A stretch of 56,418 bases of DNA from contig JAHBXY010000047.1 in NCBI GenBank assembly GCA_019636275.1, positions 1 through 56,418 on the forward strand, written 5' to 3'. Shown here piece by piece: positions 48,987-56,418 of the stretch; the first letter of the stretch is position 1; each line of letters opens with the position of its first letter. A model generated the notes under the pieces. That model did not search any database. It was not told where the DNA came from and was given only the letters and a program-made list of their open reading frames with translations. This stretch comes from Planctomycetota bacterium. GTDB lineage: Bacteria > Planctomycetota > J058. Position numbers and translations under genes: made by a program.

Positions 48987-49511
48987 ATGAACGACCTCCG
49001 CCCCCTGCTCCTGCTCGCGGCCGTCACCGTCCTTCCGGCGATCGCCGAGGAACCGCCGCTCACGCCCGCAGCCCGCATCCGCGGCGAGGTCGCCGCGCTG
49101 GCCTCGGACGTCGAGGCGGCGGGCGGCGTGGGCGTGGCCTTCGTCTCGACCTCGTCGAGCCTGAACTTCGTCCCCGGCCGCGCCTGGATCCTGACCCTGT
49201 GGGTCGAGGACGCGCCGGCCTACGGCGGGGCGTACTTCATCCTCTCCGAGGTCGACGGCCGGCGCACAGGCGAGCTCCTCCGCGCGCCCGGACCCGACGG
49301 CACGCTCGAGCTCACGGGCGACGACCTCGCGCGCTTCCTGCGCCGGGTGGACCTCGACCCGGCGCCGATCGAGGCGGCGTTCGAGCGCTACCACCGGGGC
49401 GCCCGCCGCGGCGGTCGCCGACGCGGCCCGCTCAGGCGGGGGCGAACGCGTGGAGCGCGCGCGCGCCGGCCACGAGCAGGCGCCCGTCGTCGAGGAGCGC
49501 CGGGCCGGTGA
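48987..49511 (+). CDS. Hypothetical exported protein
   Basis: 174 residues from ATG 48987; only a weak Shine-Dalgarno (GCGGTG) precedes it, and the upstream region contains a 7-bp hairpin. A signal peptide (PLLLLAAVTVLPAIAEE) is followed by a compact beta-rich domain: GGVGVAFVSTSSSLNFVPGRAWILTLWVEDAPAYGGAYFILSEVDGRRTGELL. From about residue 130 the sequence becomes an Arg/Gly-rich run that overlaps the antisense propeller gene by 80 bp. The natural C-terminus may therefore be earlier, with the tail caused by an indel. The function is unknown. Confidence 0.55.
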   Translation: MNDLRPLLLLAAVTVLPAIAEEPPLTPAARIRGEVAALASDVEAAGGVGVAFVSTSSSLNFVPGRAWILTLWVEDAPAYGGAYFILSEVDGRRTGELLRAPGPDGTLELTGDDLARFLRRVDLDPAPIEAAFERYHRGARRGGRRRGPLRRGRTRGARARRPRAGARRRGAPGR

Positions 49512-50656
49512 CGAACGGCTCGTCGGCGCGCGCGAGCTCGCGCAGGTTGCCGCGCGCATCGAGCGCCACGACGACGCCGTCGAGCGTGGCCACGACCGCC
49601 CCGCACGCGGCGACGACCGCGCCGGCGACGCCGCGCGCCAGCCGCCCCCAGGCGAGCCGCCCGTCGGCCTCGAACGCCAGGAGGTGCCGCGCGTCCTCGA
49701 CGTAGACGCGCCCCTCGGGGCCGCAGACGGGCGGCGCGATCGCCGGGCCCAGGCCGGCCGGCAGGGCGACCTGGAGGCCGCGCTCGCCGCCCTGCGTGAG
49801 CCCCCACAGGAGCAGAGCGTCACCGGCGACGGCGGCGACGAGGAGCAGCCGCCCCGCCTCGTCGAAGGCCAGGGCGCGCGGCTCGAACGGCTCGAACGGG
49901 GCCAGGCCGCGGCGCACCGCGAGGCCATGGGCGAGGTCGAGGAGGTGCACGCGGTCGCGCGAGGCGAGGGCCAGGGCGTCGCCGTGGCGGGCGAAGCGCG
50001 TCCCGGGCGCCGGGCGCAGGACGTCGGCCAGGCAGGTGTCGCCCTCGACCGCGCCGTCCTCGTCGAGCGCCGGCGCGTCGCCGACCGCGTGCAGCTCCAC
50101 GCGCGCCAGCGTCGGCGCGGTCGGCGGCCCGTGGACGTCGCCCCCCGGCCGCTCGACCCCGCAGACCACGACGCGCTCGCCCCGCCGCGCGACGAGGCGC
50201 GTCTCGAACCCGGCCCCGCCCCGCGCCTGGAGCCGCCACGCGCTGCGCCCGTCGACCAGCCGCCGCCCGACGAGGAAGCCCAGGGGGTCGAGGACCACGA
50301 GCTGGTCGCGACCGGCGTCGAGCAGCACCTCGTCGTCGGGCGGGAGCGCCAGCGCGGCCACGGGCGCCCCGTCGGCCAGCGCGAACAGCGCCCAGGCCGC
50401 GGCGCCGACGACCAGGGGCGCGTCCGCCCGGTGGCCTGCACGCGCCGCGGCGCGACGCCCGCCGGCAGCGGCGCCCGCCAGGCCGGAGCCCAGTGCGGCT
50501 GGTCACGGCGGCGGTCGCGCCCGGCGCGGCCGTGGGGTCGGGCGCGGGGCCGGGCAGCGTCGGCGCGAGGACGTCGCGCACCTCGAGCGGCGCCGGCGCG
50601 GGCAGCAGCGCGTGCCCGCCGTCGAGGAAGGCGTCGCGCGGGTCGACCGGGCTCAC
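49432..50656 (-). CDS. PQQ-like beta-propeller protein gene, apparently frameshifted in its 5' third
   Basis: GTG 50656 overlaps the stop of the giant metalloprotease gene. The first frame encodes VSPVDPRDAFLDGGHALLPAPAPLEVRDVLAPTL. Around 50500 the sensible reading moves to a second frame (DQPHWAPAWRAPLPAGVAPRRV) and around 50430 to a third (ADAPLVVGAAAWALFALADGAPVAALALPP), which then runs uninterrupted to the stop at 49432. Each move equals one missing base. The third frame alone, from GTG 50361, gives 309 residues. The repeated blades (LLDAGRDQLVVLDPLG, LALASRDRVHLLDLAHG, VYVEDARHLLAFEADGRLAWG, VATLDGVVVALDARGNL) are PQQ/WD-like propeller strands. It is likely a partner or immunity-like companion of the upstream protease (inference from coupling). 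Confidence 0.65.
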
Positions 50657-53600
50657 CTGAGCCCCGCAATCACCCCGCCGGGGAACACGGCGTCGACGAC
50701 GCCCCGGTAGGCCTGCGGGTCGGTGAAGCGCGCGGCGTCGTCGATCCCGAGCATGTGCGCGAACCAGGAGAGGAAGCTGCGCGGGTCGTCCGAGGCGGGG
50801 CCGGGCCAGGTGAGGGTGCGGCCGGGCCCGATGAGCGGGCTGTTCCAGCCGGCGACCCCCTTGCGAGGCACCTCGACGTCGAAGTGGGCGCCCCCGCCCC
50901 CGTCCCGCGAGAAGCGCCGCACGTGGAAGCGCGGGGAGAACTGCACCAGGCAGCGCTCGAACCGCACCCCGTGCGCCACGCCCGACACGACGACCCGGCT
51001 GCCGTAGCGGTGCAGGAGCCACCCGCGCAGGCGGAACAGGCGCTCGACGACCCCCTGGAAGCCCGGCCGCTTCGCGCCGGGGATCGGCGGCGGCGGCGTG
51101 TCGGGGTCGAACGCCTCGAAGTCGAAGCGCAGGTGGACGGCGACCACGAGCAGGCCGTCGAAGTGGGCCGCGGGCGGGCTTGCGTGCGCGCGCCCGAGCG
51201 GCGGCTCGGCGGGCGCGACGCCGAGCGGCGGCGGCTCGGGCGCGACGAGCGGCAGGAACGCCGCCGAGTAGTGCTCGCGCCCGAGCGGGTAGAGGTACGC
51301 GTCGAACCGGCCGCGCTTCCCGGCCGTGGCGCCCTTCGCCTGCGCGAGCGGGTGCGTGGCCCGCGTGCGCACGACGTACGGAGCCTGGCCGGCCCCGGGC
51401 CCGGGCATGGACGGCAGGTGGTAGACGAACGGCGCGGCCGGGTCGCCGTGGCGCACCTGCCAGCGGCGCTGCCCCGGGTCGCCCACGGCGCGCATCCACT
51501 CGGCCACGTGCCAGAAGTGCCGCGCCGAGACGAAGGCGTTCTGGCGCATCATGGCCCGCTCGTCGTCGTAGTAGGGGGACCCCGGGATGAAGTCGGCGAA
51601 GCCGGGCACGCGCATGAGCGGGGCGGCGTCGTTGACGCCGATCGTCTCCTCGACGTACTCGTCCTCGAGGCCCAGCGCGTGCCCGGCCTCGTGGGCCGCG
51701 GTGAAGAAGTCGTTCGAGAGGCTCGCGTCGACGCCGCCGCTGGCCGACCCGTCCGCGATCGCCCCGATGCCGTTGGTCCCCATGTAGGCGCGGAAGTGGC
51801 CGAACACGCGCACCTGGAAGTGCGCGCGCTCGTCGGGCGCCTCCTGCACGAAGGTCACCACCCGCGCGCGGACCTTCGCGCCGGGGTCCAGGCACTCGAC
51901 CGTCGGCGGCCCGGGGTTCCAGAGCGTGGGCGGCGCCCCCTGGCGCGAGTCGTCGGGACCGGTCCAGCGGCGCCCGATGCTCCACGTGCGCCGGTTGAGG
52001 AAGCGGCGCGCGTCGGCCGCCGAGCGCGTGCTCGGCGGCGCCGCTCGCTCGGCGTCGCTGGCGAGCTCGCCCGGCGGCGTGCCGTAGCGGTCGCACACGC
52101 GCAGGTACTGGAGGACGACCGCGAGCTCCGTGTCGCCGTCGCGGCCGCAGCAGCGGAGCAGGGCCAGGTCGAAGCGCCCGACGAGGCGGCGCGGGTGCTG
52201 CTGGCCGACGAACGGGGAGAGGGTGAAGAACGGCGTCCGCGTGGGCGCCAGGCGGTCGGCGTGGTCGTCGCGCGGCTTCACCCCCGGCCGGACGATCCCG
52301 GTCGGGTCGACCCAGCGCACCGCGGCGCGCACGCCCACGACGCCGCCGACCAGGTCCTCGTCGACGCGCCGGTCGAAGACGTCGAACAGGGCGCCGCGGA
52401 GGATGGCCAGCCGCGTCCAGTCGGGGTACTCGGCCACGTAGTTGACCCCCTCGCGCAGGCGCGGCACGGGGCGCGTGAAGCAGCTCCGGAACGGGGCGCC
52501 CGGGACGAAGTTCGACAGGGCCGCGTCGGGGTCGCCGACCGCGACGGAGGCGTCCATGCGGAACAGCCCGAACCCGTTCACCTCCGGGTCGGGCGGCCCC
52601 CCGCCGAAGCCCGCGGCGAAGAGCGCCACCCGGTCGTCGGGGGCCACGGACACCGGGCGCATGGCCTCGTCGACGAGGACCAGGTCGTCGAGCGAGAAGA
52701 CCAGCGGGCGCAGGGCGTCGGTCGGCCGGGCGGCGAACGCCTCGTAGGTCCCCTGCTCCCACACCGGCGCGTCGGCCGCGGCCTGCCGCGTCCACAGCCC
52801 CGTCGAGCGCCACACGTGGGGCAGGTCGTAGAAGCGTAGCCGCCCGGCGGAGGGCGTGTGCAGGTCGAGGGCCACCTCCTCGCCCGCGTTCCAGCCCGGG
52901 TCCTCGACCACCACCCGGGCCAGGGCGCCAGGGTCGTCGCGGCGCAGGGTCACGAGGCGCCGCCGGCCGGCGTCGACGTCGCTCTGCGCCTCGACGTAGG
53001 TGCCCCGAACGCTGCGCAGCTTCAGCAGGCAGCGCGGGCCCGGGGCGGCGATCGGCGCGCCGGCGCCGTCGCGGCGCAGGACCCAGGGCAGGGCCAGGGC
53101 GCCGGTGAGCGGCGTGGTCCAGGTGCTCCGCGCCTGCGGCTCGCCGCCGACGTCGCCGTGGACGGCGTGGAAGCCGTCGAGCACGCAGGCGGGGACGGCC
53201 AGTCGGCGGCCCAGATGGCGGTCGAAGTAGCCGATGAACACGTGCTGCCAGCGCGGGTCGAGCGTGAGGGTCAGGGGCGCCGCCGCCGTGCCGACGAAGG
53301 CACGCGGGTCGTCGAGGCCGGTGAAGCGCCCGTCGGCGTAGCCGGTGAAGCCGGCCGGGGCCGACCAGTCGGCCTGGGCCAGGGTCCAGCGGGCGCTCGG
53401 GAGCAGGAACACGCGCGCGCCCTCGCGCAGGCGGCGGGCCACCTGCGGCTGGAAGAGCAGCTCCTCGGTCCGCTCGCCCGGCGCGCCGGGCGCGGAGCTC
53501 ACGTAGAGCTGGCCCGCGCGGCCGCCCTGGGCCAGGGTCTCGAAGGTGAGCCCGAACGAGCCCTTCGCCCGCTCGAGCGGGAAGGTCACGCGGCCGTCGT

Positions 53601-55737
53601 CGAGGGTGGTCGTCGAGAGCGTGGAGGCGTCGCCGAAGGTGACGGTCAGCGGGACCTCGGCCGGCATGGGGCGCGGCGTCCCCAGCGGGTCGAGCCACAC
53701 GAGCCGCAGGTGCACGGTCGTCCGCGTCAGGTCGATCGGCAGCCCGCGGTAGCGGCCCGCCGCATAGAGGTCGCAGCGCTCCGGCGCGCAGGCAAGCCCG
53801 GCGTGGCAGGCGAGCGCCGGCAGCTCGTGGGGGTCGAAGAACAGGAGCTCGACGCGGCGGTTGGCCTGCGAGCGGTGGCCGTCGACGCCGACGCGGTCGA
53901 TCGGCCAGCTCTCGCCGCAGCCGACGGCCGGCGGCGCCGCCAGCCGGAGGGCCGCGCGCCGGGCCGCCAGGGCGTCGGGCGCGTCGCCGAGCCGGGCGGC
54001 GAGCCCGACCTCGTAGCGGTCGAAGAAGGCGGCCCAGTCGCGCGCCGTGACCGGCCCGTGCTCGGGGAGCGGCGCGTGCTCGGCGGCGTAGCGGCGGCGG
54101 AAGCGGCGCAGGGCCTCGAGCGAGCCCGCGTGGGCCACGTCGTTCACCGGGCCCGGGTCGCAGTCCCAGCCCTGCGTGAGGTGGACCCACTGCAGCACCT
54201 GCTGCCAGTCCTCGACGCGGTGCCGCCGCTGGCACGTCGCGGCGAACGCGTCGCGCTCGCCCTGCAGGTAGGCGAGCACCGCCTGCGCGCGCAGGTCGGA
54301 GAGGGTCAGGTTGTGGTCGGCGGCGCCCGCCGTGTCGGTGTGGCCGACGACGAGGAGGCGCTTGTCGGGGTGCTGCTCGGCGAAGAGGAGCGCCGCCGCG
54401 ACGGCCGCCAGGCCGACGGCCTTCTCCTGGTCGGGCGTGCCCGGCGCCTGGTCCGGCCGGCGGTCGGGCATGAAGGCGGCGCTGTCGAGGTGGAAGGTGA
54501 CGTCCTCCATCTCGAGCAGGTGGACGAGCCGCTGCGCGTCGAGCGCCGGCGCCAGCTCGAGCTGCCGGTACTTGCCCTTGCGGAACAGGTCGCAGGCCTT
54601 CCAGTCGAACGGCGCGGCGCGATGGCAGCCGAGGGCCGGCGCGTCGGCCTCGGCGAAGGTCATGAGCTCGATGCGGCCCGCGTGGGCGCTCGTGTAGTCG
54701 GCGAGGCGCACGCGGTCGACCGGCCAGGCGTCGCCGCAGCCGACTGCAGGCAGGTCGGGCGCAGGCAGGTCGGGCGGCGCGTCGGCCGCGGTCACGGCGG
54801 GCGGGTGGAGGGCGGACCAGGTGGCCGGTCCGACGACGCCGTCGACGGCCAGGCCGCGCGCGCGCTGGAAGGCGCGCACGGCCGCGTCGGTGGCCGGCCC
54901 GAACTGGCCGTCGACGCCGGTGGGGTGCCCGCCCGCGGCGAGGCGCTCCTGCAGGTGCCGGACGAGCGGACCCTGATGGCCCTGGCGCAGGGCCGGCGAG
55001 GGCGCGGCGGCGCCGGGTCGGCCGGCGGCGGCGCGCGGCGGCGGGAGGGCACGGCGAGCCGAGCGGGCGGACCGCGCCCGGCGGGCGGCCAGGGCGGCCT
55101 GGCGCTCGCGCAGGAGCGCCGCCAGGGCGTGGTCGAAGCAGGCGGCGAAGGCGGCCCAGTCGGCGAGCCCGAAGGGGCCGCTCGCGGGCTGGGCGCCGCC
55201 GTCGCGCGCCGCCTCGGCGCGGAAGCGGTCCAGGGCGGCGAGGGTCTTCGGCCCCACGACGCCGTCGACCGCCCCCGGGTCGCAGGCCCAGGCGCGTGTC
55301 CGGGCCGCCCAGCCGAGGAGGCGCTGCCAGTCCTCGACCGTGTGCCGCGCCTGACAGGCCCGCGCGAACGCGTCGCGCGCGCCGAGCAGGTAGGCGGCCA
55401 CGGCGCGCGCGCGGAGGGTCGTCAGCTCGCCCGCCTGGTCGCCCGGCGCGTGCGCGGCGACGAGGACGCGACGCGCGGGCTCCGCCTCGAGGTGCGCGAG
55501 GAGCGCGCCGACGGCCAGGAGGCTCGTCAGTCCGGAGCCGCCCGGCGGCGCCGCCGGGGGCGCCGGGAGCAGCGCCGCGCTCCCCTCGTGGAAAGCCAGC
55601 GCCTCGGGCAGCTCGACCAGGACCACCGGCCGCGCGCGGCGCACGAGCTGCAGCGTCGTCGTCCGGTCGACGCTCACCTGCACGGGGAGCTTCCTGCTCT
55701 CCTGGCGGTAGAGGTCGATGACGTGCTTGCCGCTCAT
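50653..55737 (-). CDS. Giant OmpA-like / peptidoglycan-binding / zinc metalloprotease protein (1694 aa)
   Basis: ATG 55737 follows GAGGCG. The protein is modular. Residues 1-45 (VIDLYRQESRKLPVQVSVDRTTTLQL) are shared with the divergent paralogue. A degenerate OmpA-like domain spans about 45-190. A peptidoglycan-binding_1 domain (VRHLQERLAAGGHPTGVDGQFGP...VDGVVGPATWSAL) lies at about 255-312. A Cys-containing linker module (VGCGDAWPVDRVRL...ELMTF) follows. A canonical OmpA domain has VVGHTDTAG at 463-471 and ARAQ-like DLRAQAVLAYL. A second linker module reads VGCGESWPIDRVG...RRVELLFFDP with CHAGLACAPERCDLY. Large beta-rich Ig-like regions run from about 710 to 1300. A zincin site HEAGHALGLEDEY lies at 1349-1361. 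No N-terminal signal peptide is seen, so export would need a specialised route (T6SS/contractile or unknown). It is probably a wall-targeted protease effector or surface protein. Confidence 0.85.
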   Translation of the reverse strand: MSGKHVIDLYRQESRKLPVQVSVDRTTTLQLVRRARPVVLVELPEALAFHEGSAALLPAPPAAPPGGSGLTSLLAVGALLAHLEAEPARRVLVAAHAPGDQAGELTTLRARAVAAYLLGARDAFARACQARHTVEDWQRLLGWAARTRAWACDPGAVDGVVGPKTLAALDRFRAEAARDGGAQPASGPFGLADWAAFAACFDHALAALLRERQAALAARRARSARSARRALPPPRAAAGRPGAAAPSPALRQGHQGPLVRHLQERLAAGGHPTGVDGQFGPATDAAVRAFQRARGLAVDGVVGPATWSALHPPAVTAADAPPDLPAPDLPAVGCGDAWPVDRVRLADYTSAHAGRIELMTFAEADAPALGCHRAAPFDWKACDLFRKGKYRQLELAPALDAQRLVHLLEMEDVTFHLDSAAFMPDRRPDQAPGTPDQEKAVGLAAVAAALLFAEQHPDKRLLVVGHTDTAGAADHNLTLSDLRAQAVLAYLQGERDAFAATCQRRHRVEDWQQVLQWVHLTQGWDCDPGPVNDVAHAGSLEALRRFRRRYAAEHAPLPEHGPVTARDWAAFFDRYEVGLAARLGDAPDALAARRAALRLAAPPAVGCGESWPIDRVGVDGHRSQANRRVELLFFDPHELPALACHAGLACAPERCDLYAAGRYRGLPIDLTRTTVHLRLVWLDPLGTPRPMPAEVPLTVTFGDASTLSTTTLDDGRVTFPLERAKGSFGLTFETLAQGGRAGQLYVSSAPGAPGERTEELLFQPQVARRLREGARVFLLPSARWTLAQADWSAPAGFTGYADGRFTGLDDPRAFVGTAAAPLTLTLDPRWQHVFIGYFDRHLGRRLAVPACVLDGFHAVHGDVGGEPQARSTWTTPLTGALALPWVLRRDGAGAPIAAPGPRCLLKLRSVRGTYVEAQSDVDAGRRRLVTLRRDDPGALARVVVEDPGWNAGEEVALDLHTPSAGRLRFYDLPHVWRSTGLWTRQAAADAPVWEQGTYEAFAARPTDALRPLVFSLDDLVLVDEAMRPVSVAPDDRVALFAAGFGGGPPDPEVNGFGLFRMDASVAVGDPDAALSNFVPGAPFRSCFTRPVPRLREGVNYVAEYPDWTRLAILRGALFDVFDRRVDEDLVGGVVGVRAAVRWVDPTGIVRPGVKPRDDHADRLAPTRTPFFTLSPFVGQQHPRRLVGRFDLALLRCCGRDGDTELAVVLQYLRVCDRYGTPPGELASDAERAAPPSTRSAADARRFLNRRTWSIGRRWTGPDDSRQGAPPTLWNPGPPTVECLDPGAKVRARVVTFVQEAPDERAHFQVRVFGHFRAYMGTNGIGAIADGSASGGVDASLSNDFFTAAHEAGHALGLEDEYVEETIGVNDAAPLMRVPGFADFIPGSPYYDDERAMMRQNAFVSARHFWHVAEWMRAVGDPGQRRWQVRHGDPAAPFVYHLPSMPGPGAGQAPYVVRTRATHPLAQAKGATAGKRGRFDAYLYPLGREHYSAAFLPLVAPEPPPLGVAPAEPPLGRAHASPPAAHFDGLLVVAVHLRFDFEAFDPDTPPPPIPGAKRPGFQGVVERLFRLRGWLLHRYGSRVVVSGVAHGVRFERCLVQFSPRFHVRRFSRDGGGGAHFDVEVPRKGVAGWNSPLIGPGRTLTWPGPASDDPRSFLSWFAHMLGIDDAARFTDPQAYRGVVDAVFPGGVIAGLR

Positions 55738-55857
55738 CCGCGCGCCTCGACCTGCTGATCGTAGCGCACGGCCCCAGACGCACGGGCGGGCGGCAGGCGC
55801 ACGATTGCGGTCCCGGGGGGCGGATGCCAGGCTCTCGGAGGCGAGGGGGGGGCACCC

Positions 55858-56418
55858 ATGCCGGAGCCCGGGACGAGCGAGCCGTTCGTCAGCCTCTACA
55901 AGCACGAGACGCAGTCGCGCCAGACCGTCGGGGTCAACATCGACCGCACGACGACGATCCGCTTCATGGGCGCCCGGCCGGCCGTCGTGCTCGAGCTGCC
56001 CGGCGCGGCCGCGTTCCGACCCGGCGGCAGCGCCCTCCTGCCCACGGCGCCGCCCGGGGCGGTCGGCGCGCTCGACGCGCTCGCCGGCGCCCTGCTGCAT
56101 CTGCGACCGCCTGCGCCGGCGCCCGCGCCGGCGCCCGCGCCCGTGCCCGGGCCGGGGCCCGCGCCGCCTGCGCCTGCCCCAGCGCCCGCCGTGACCCCGC
56201 CAGGGGTCACCCTGCGACAGGGCTCGAAGGGCGCGGACGTGCGGACCCTGCAGGAGCGCCTGGTCCTCCACGGCGCAGCGATCGACGTCGACGGCGACTT
56301 CGGCCCGAAGACGCGGGCCGCCGTGGTCGCCTTCCAGCAGGCGCGCGGCCTCGACGCGGACGGCGTCGTCGGCAAGCTGACCTGGGGCGAGCTGTGCCAG
56401 GCGCCGCCCGCCCCGCCG
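55858..56418 (+). CDS. Divergent paralogue of the giant protein: peptidoglycan-binding domain protein (partial)
   Basis: At least 187 codons from ATG 55858 (purine-rich Shine-Dalgarno GAGGCGAGGGGGG), running off the right edge. The N-terminus SLYKHETQSRQTVGVNIDRTTTIRFMGARPAVVLELPGAAAFRPGGSALLP parallels that of the 1694-aa protein (LYRQES...VSVDRTTTLQL...PVVLVELPEALAFHEGSAALLP). A Pro/Ala repeat linker (about 85-115) leads to a complete peptidoglycan-binding_1 domain (LRQGSKGADVRTLQERL ... VDGDFGPKTRAAVVAFQQARGLDADGVVGKLTW). The OmpA-like half is replaced by the linker. The two genes are head-to-head across a 120-bp promoter region and presumably act together. Confidence 0.85.
   Translation, partial: MPEPGTSEPFVSLYKHETQSRQTVGVNIDRTTTIRFMGARPAVVLELPGAAAFRPGGSALLPTAPPGAVGALDALAGALLHLRPPAPAPAPAPAPVPGPGPAPPAPAPAPAVTPPGVTLRQGSKGADVRTLQERLVLHGAAIDVDGDFGPKTRAAVVAFQQARGLDADGVVGKLTWGELCQAPPAPP

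Noticed and set aside
50653..55737. Type VI or contractile injection system cluster
   Set aside because: No VgrG, PAAR, sheath, ClpV or baseplate gene is visible in the window. Only the effector-like architecture is suggestive.
1..56418. tRNA or rRNA genes
   Set aside because: No cloverleaf with a T-arm GGTTCGA-type core and acceptor pairing, and no rRNA-like conserved stretches, were recognised by eye. A covariance-model scan (tRNAscan/Infernal) would settle it.

Overview
The window is extremely GC-rich bacterial DNA (about three quarters G+C by eye) from a Gram-negative type cell: it encodes signal peptides, many lipoboxes, a Tat signal, periplasmic murein enzymes and type IV pilus motor ATPases. 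The large share of eukaryotic-like Ser/Thr kinases, the Tat-exported DUF1552 protein next to a cytochrome-c/DUF1587-1592-1588-1585 protein, FG-GAP and WD40 propellers and OmpA/peptidoglycan-binding giants fits Planctomycetota best. Myxococcota (Polyangia-like) cannot be excluded. No rRNA, tRNA, CRISPR array, transposase or phage module was seen, so this looks like chromosomal DNA with a mosaic of short operons.

Layout. 1-1101: Ser/Thr kinase, cut by the window edge. 1.2-7.5 kb: a fatty-acyl-AMP ligase/ACP/acyltransferase fusion, an L-lactate-permease-type transporter and a NodU/CmcH carbamoyltransferase. 7.7-10.4 kb: an LEA14-like lipoprotein, a MacroD-type macrodomain protein and a seven-motif FG-GAP lipoprotein, followed by four tandem palindromic repeats. 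11.0-13.8 kb: two PilT-like ATPases in tandem, the second fused to a C-terminal PilZ domain. 13.9-20.1 kb (minus): a signal-peptide/TM protein, NagB, an alpha-alpha toroid protein, NamZ exo-muramidase and a WD40 protein; the last four overlap by GTGA and suggest amino-sugar/murein turnover. 20.1-23.9 kb (minus): the DUF1592 haem protein and DUF1552 pair. 24.0-27.3 kb (plus): a complete nickel ECF transporter in the order NikK-M-L-Q-O. 27.3-30.9 kb: small proteins, a free-standing THUMP protein, a degenerate hydrolase, an SH3-SleB murein hydrolase and a membrane protein. 30.9-33.5 kb: a B12-binding radical SAM protein coupled to an alpha/beta hydrolase. 33.7-37.4 kb: a disordered protein and a Ser/Thr kinase whose C-terminus is a clostripain (C11) fold lacking both catalytic residues. 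37.4-41.4 kb: cyclophilin, a membrane protein, a dispersed-repeat array, YjbQ and CoA-binding proteins, and a PlsC-type acyltransferase. 41.7-46.4 kb: an SGNH hydrolase pair, a sorbosone-dehydrogenase-like lipoprotein and a caspase-like secreted protein. 46.7-49.5 kb: a REC-HK-REC hybrid and small exported proteins. 49.4-56.4 kb: a frameshifted beta-propeller gene coupled to a 1694-residue OmpA/peptidoglycan-binding/zinc-metalloprotease protein, and its divergent paralogue running off the right edge.

Three cross-cutting observations stand out. (i) A roughly 80-bp repeat occurs four times at 39.3-39.66 kb, and a diverged copy is translated as the N-terminal extension of the DUF1552 Tat signal at 21.4-21.5 kb. 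(ii) At least six genes have a -10-like hexamer 6-7 nt upstream of a GTG start and no Shine-Dalgarno, which suggests leaderless transcripts. (iii) Three genes show coding sense hopping between frames over short stretches, which looks like single-base indels (sequence error or decay).
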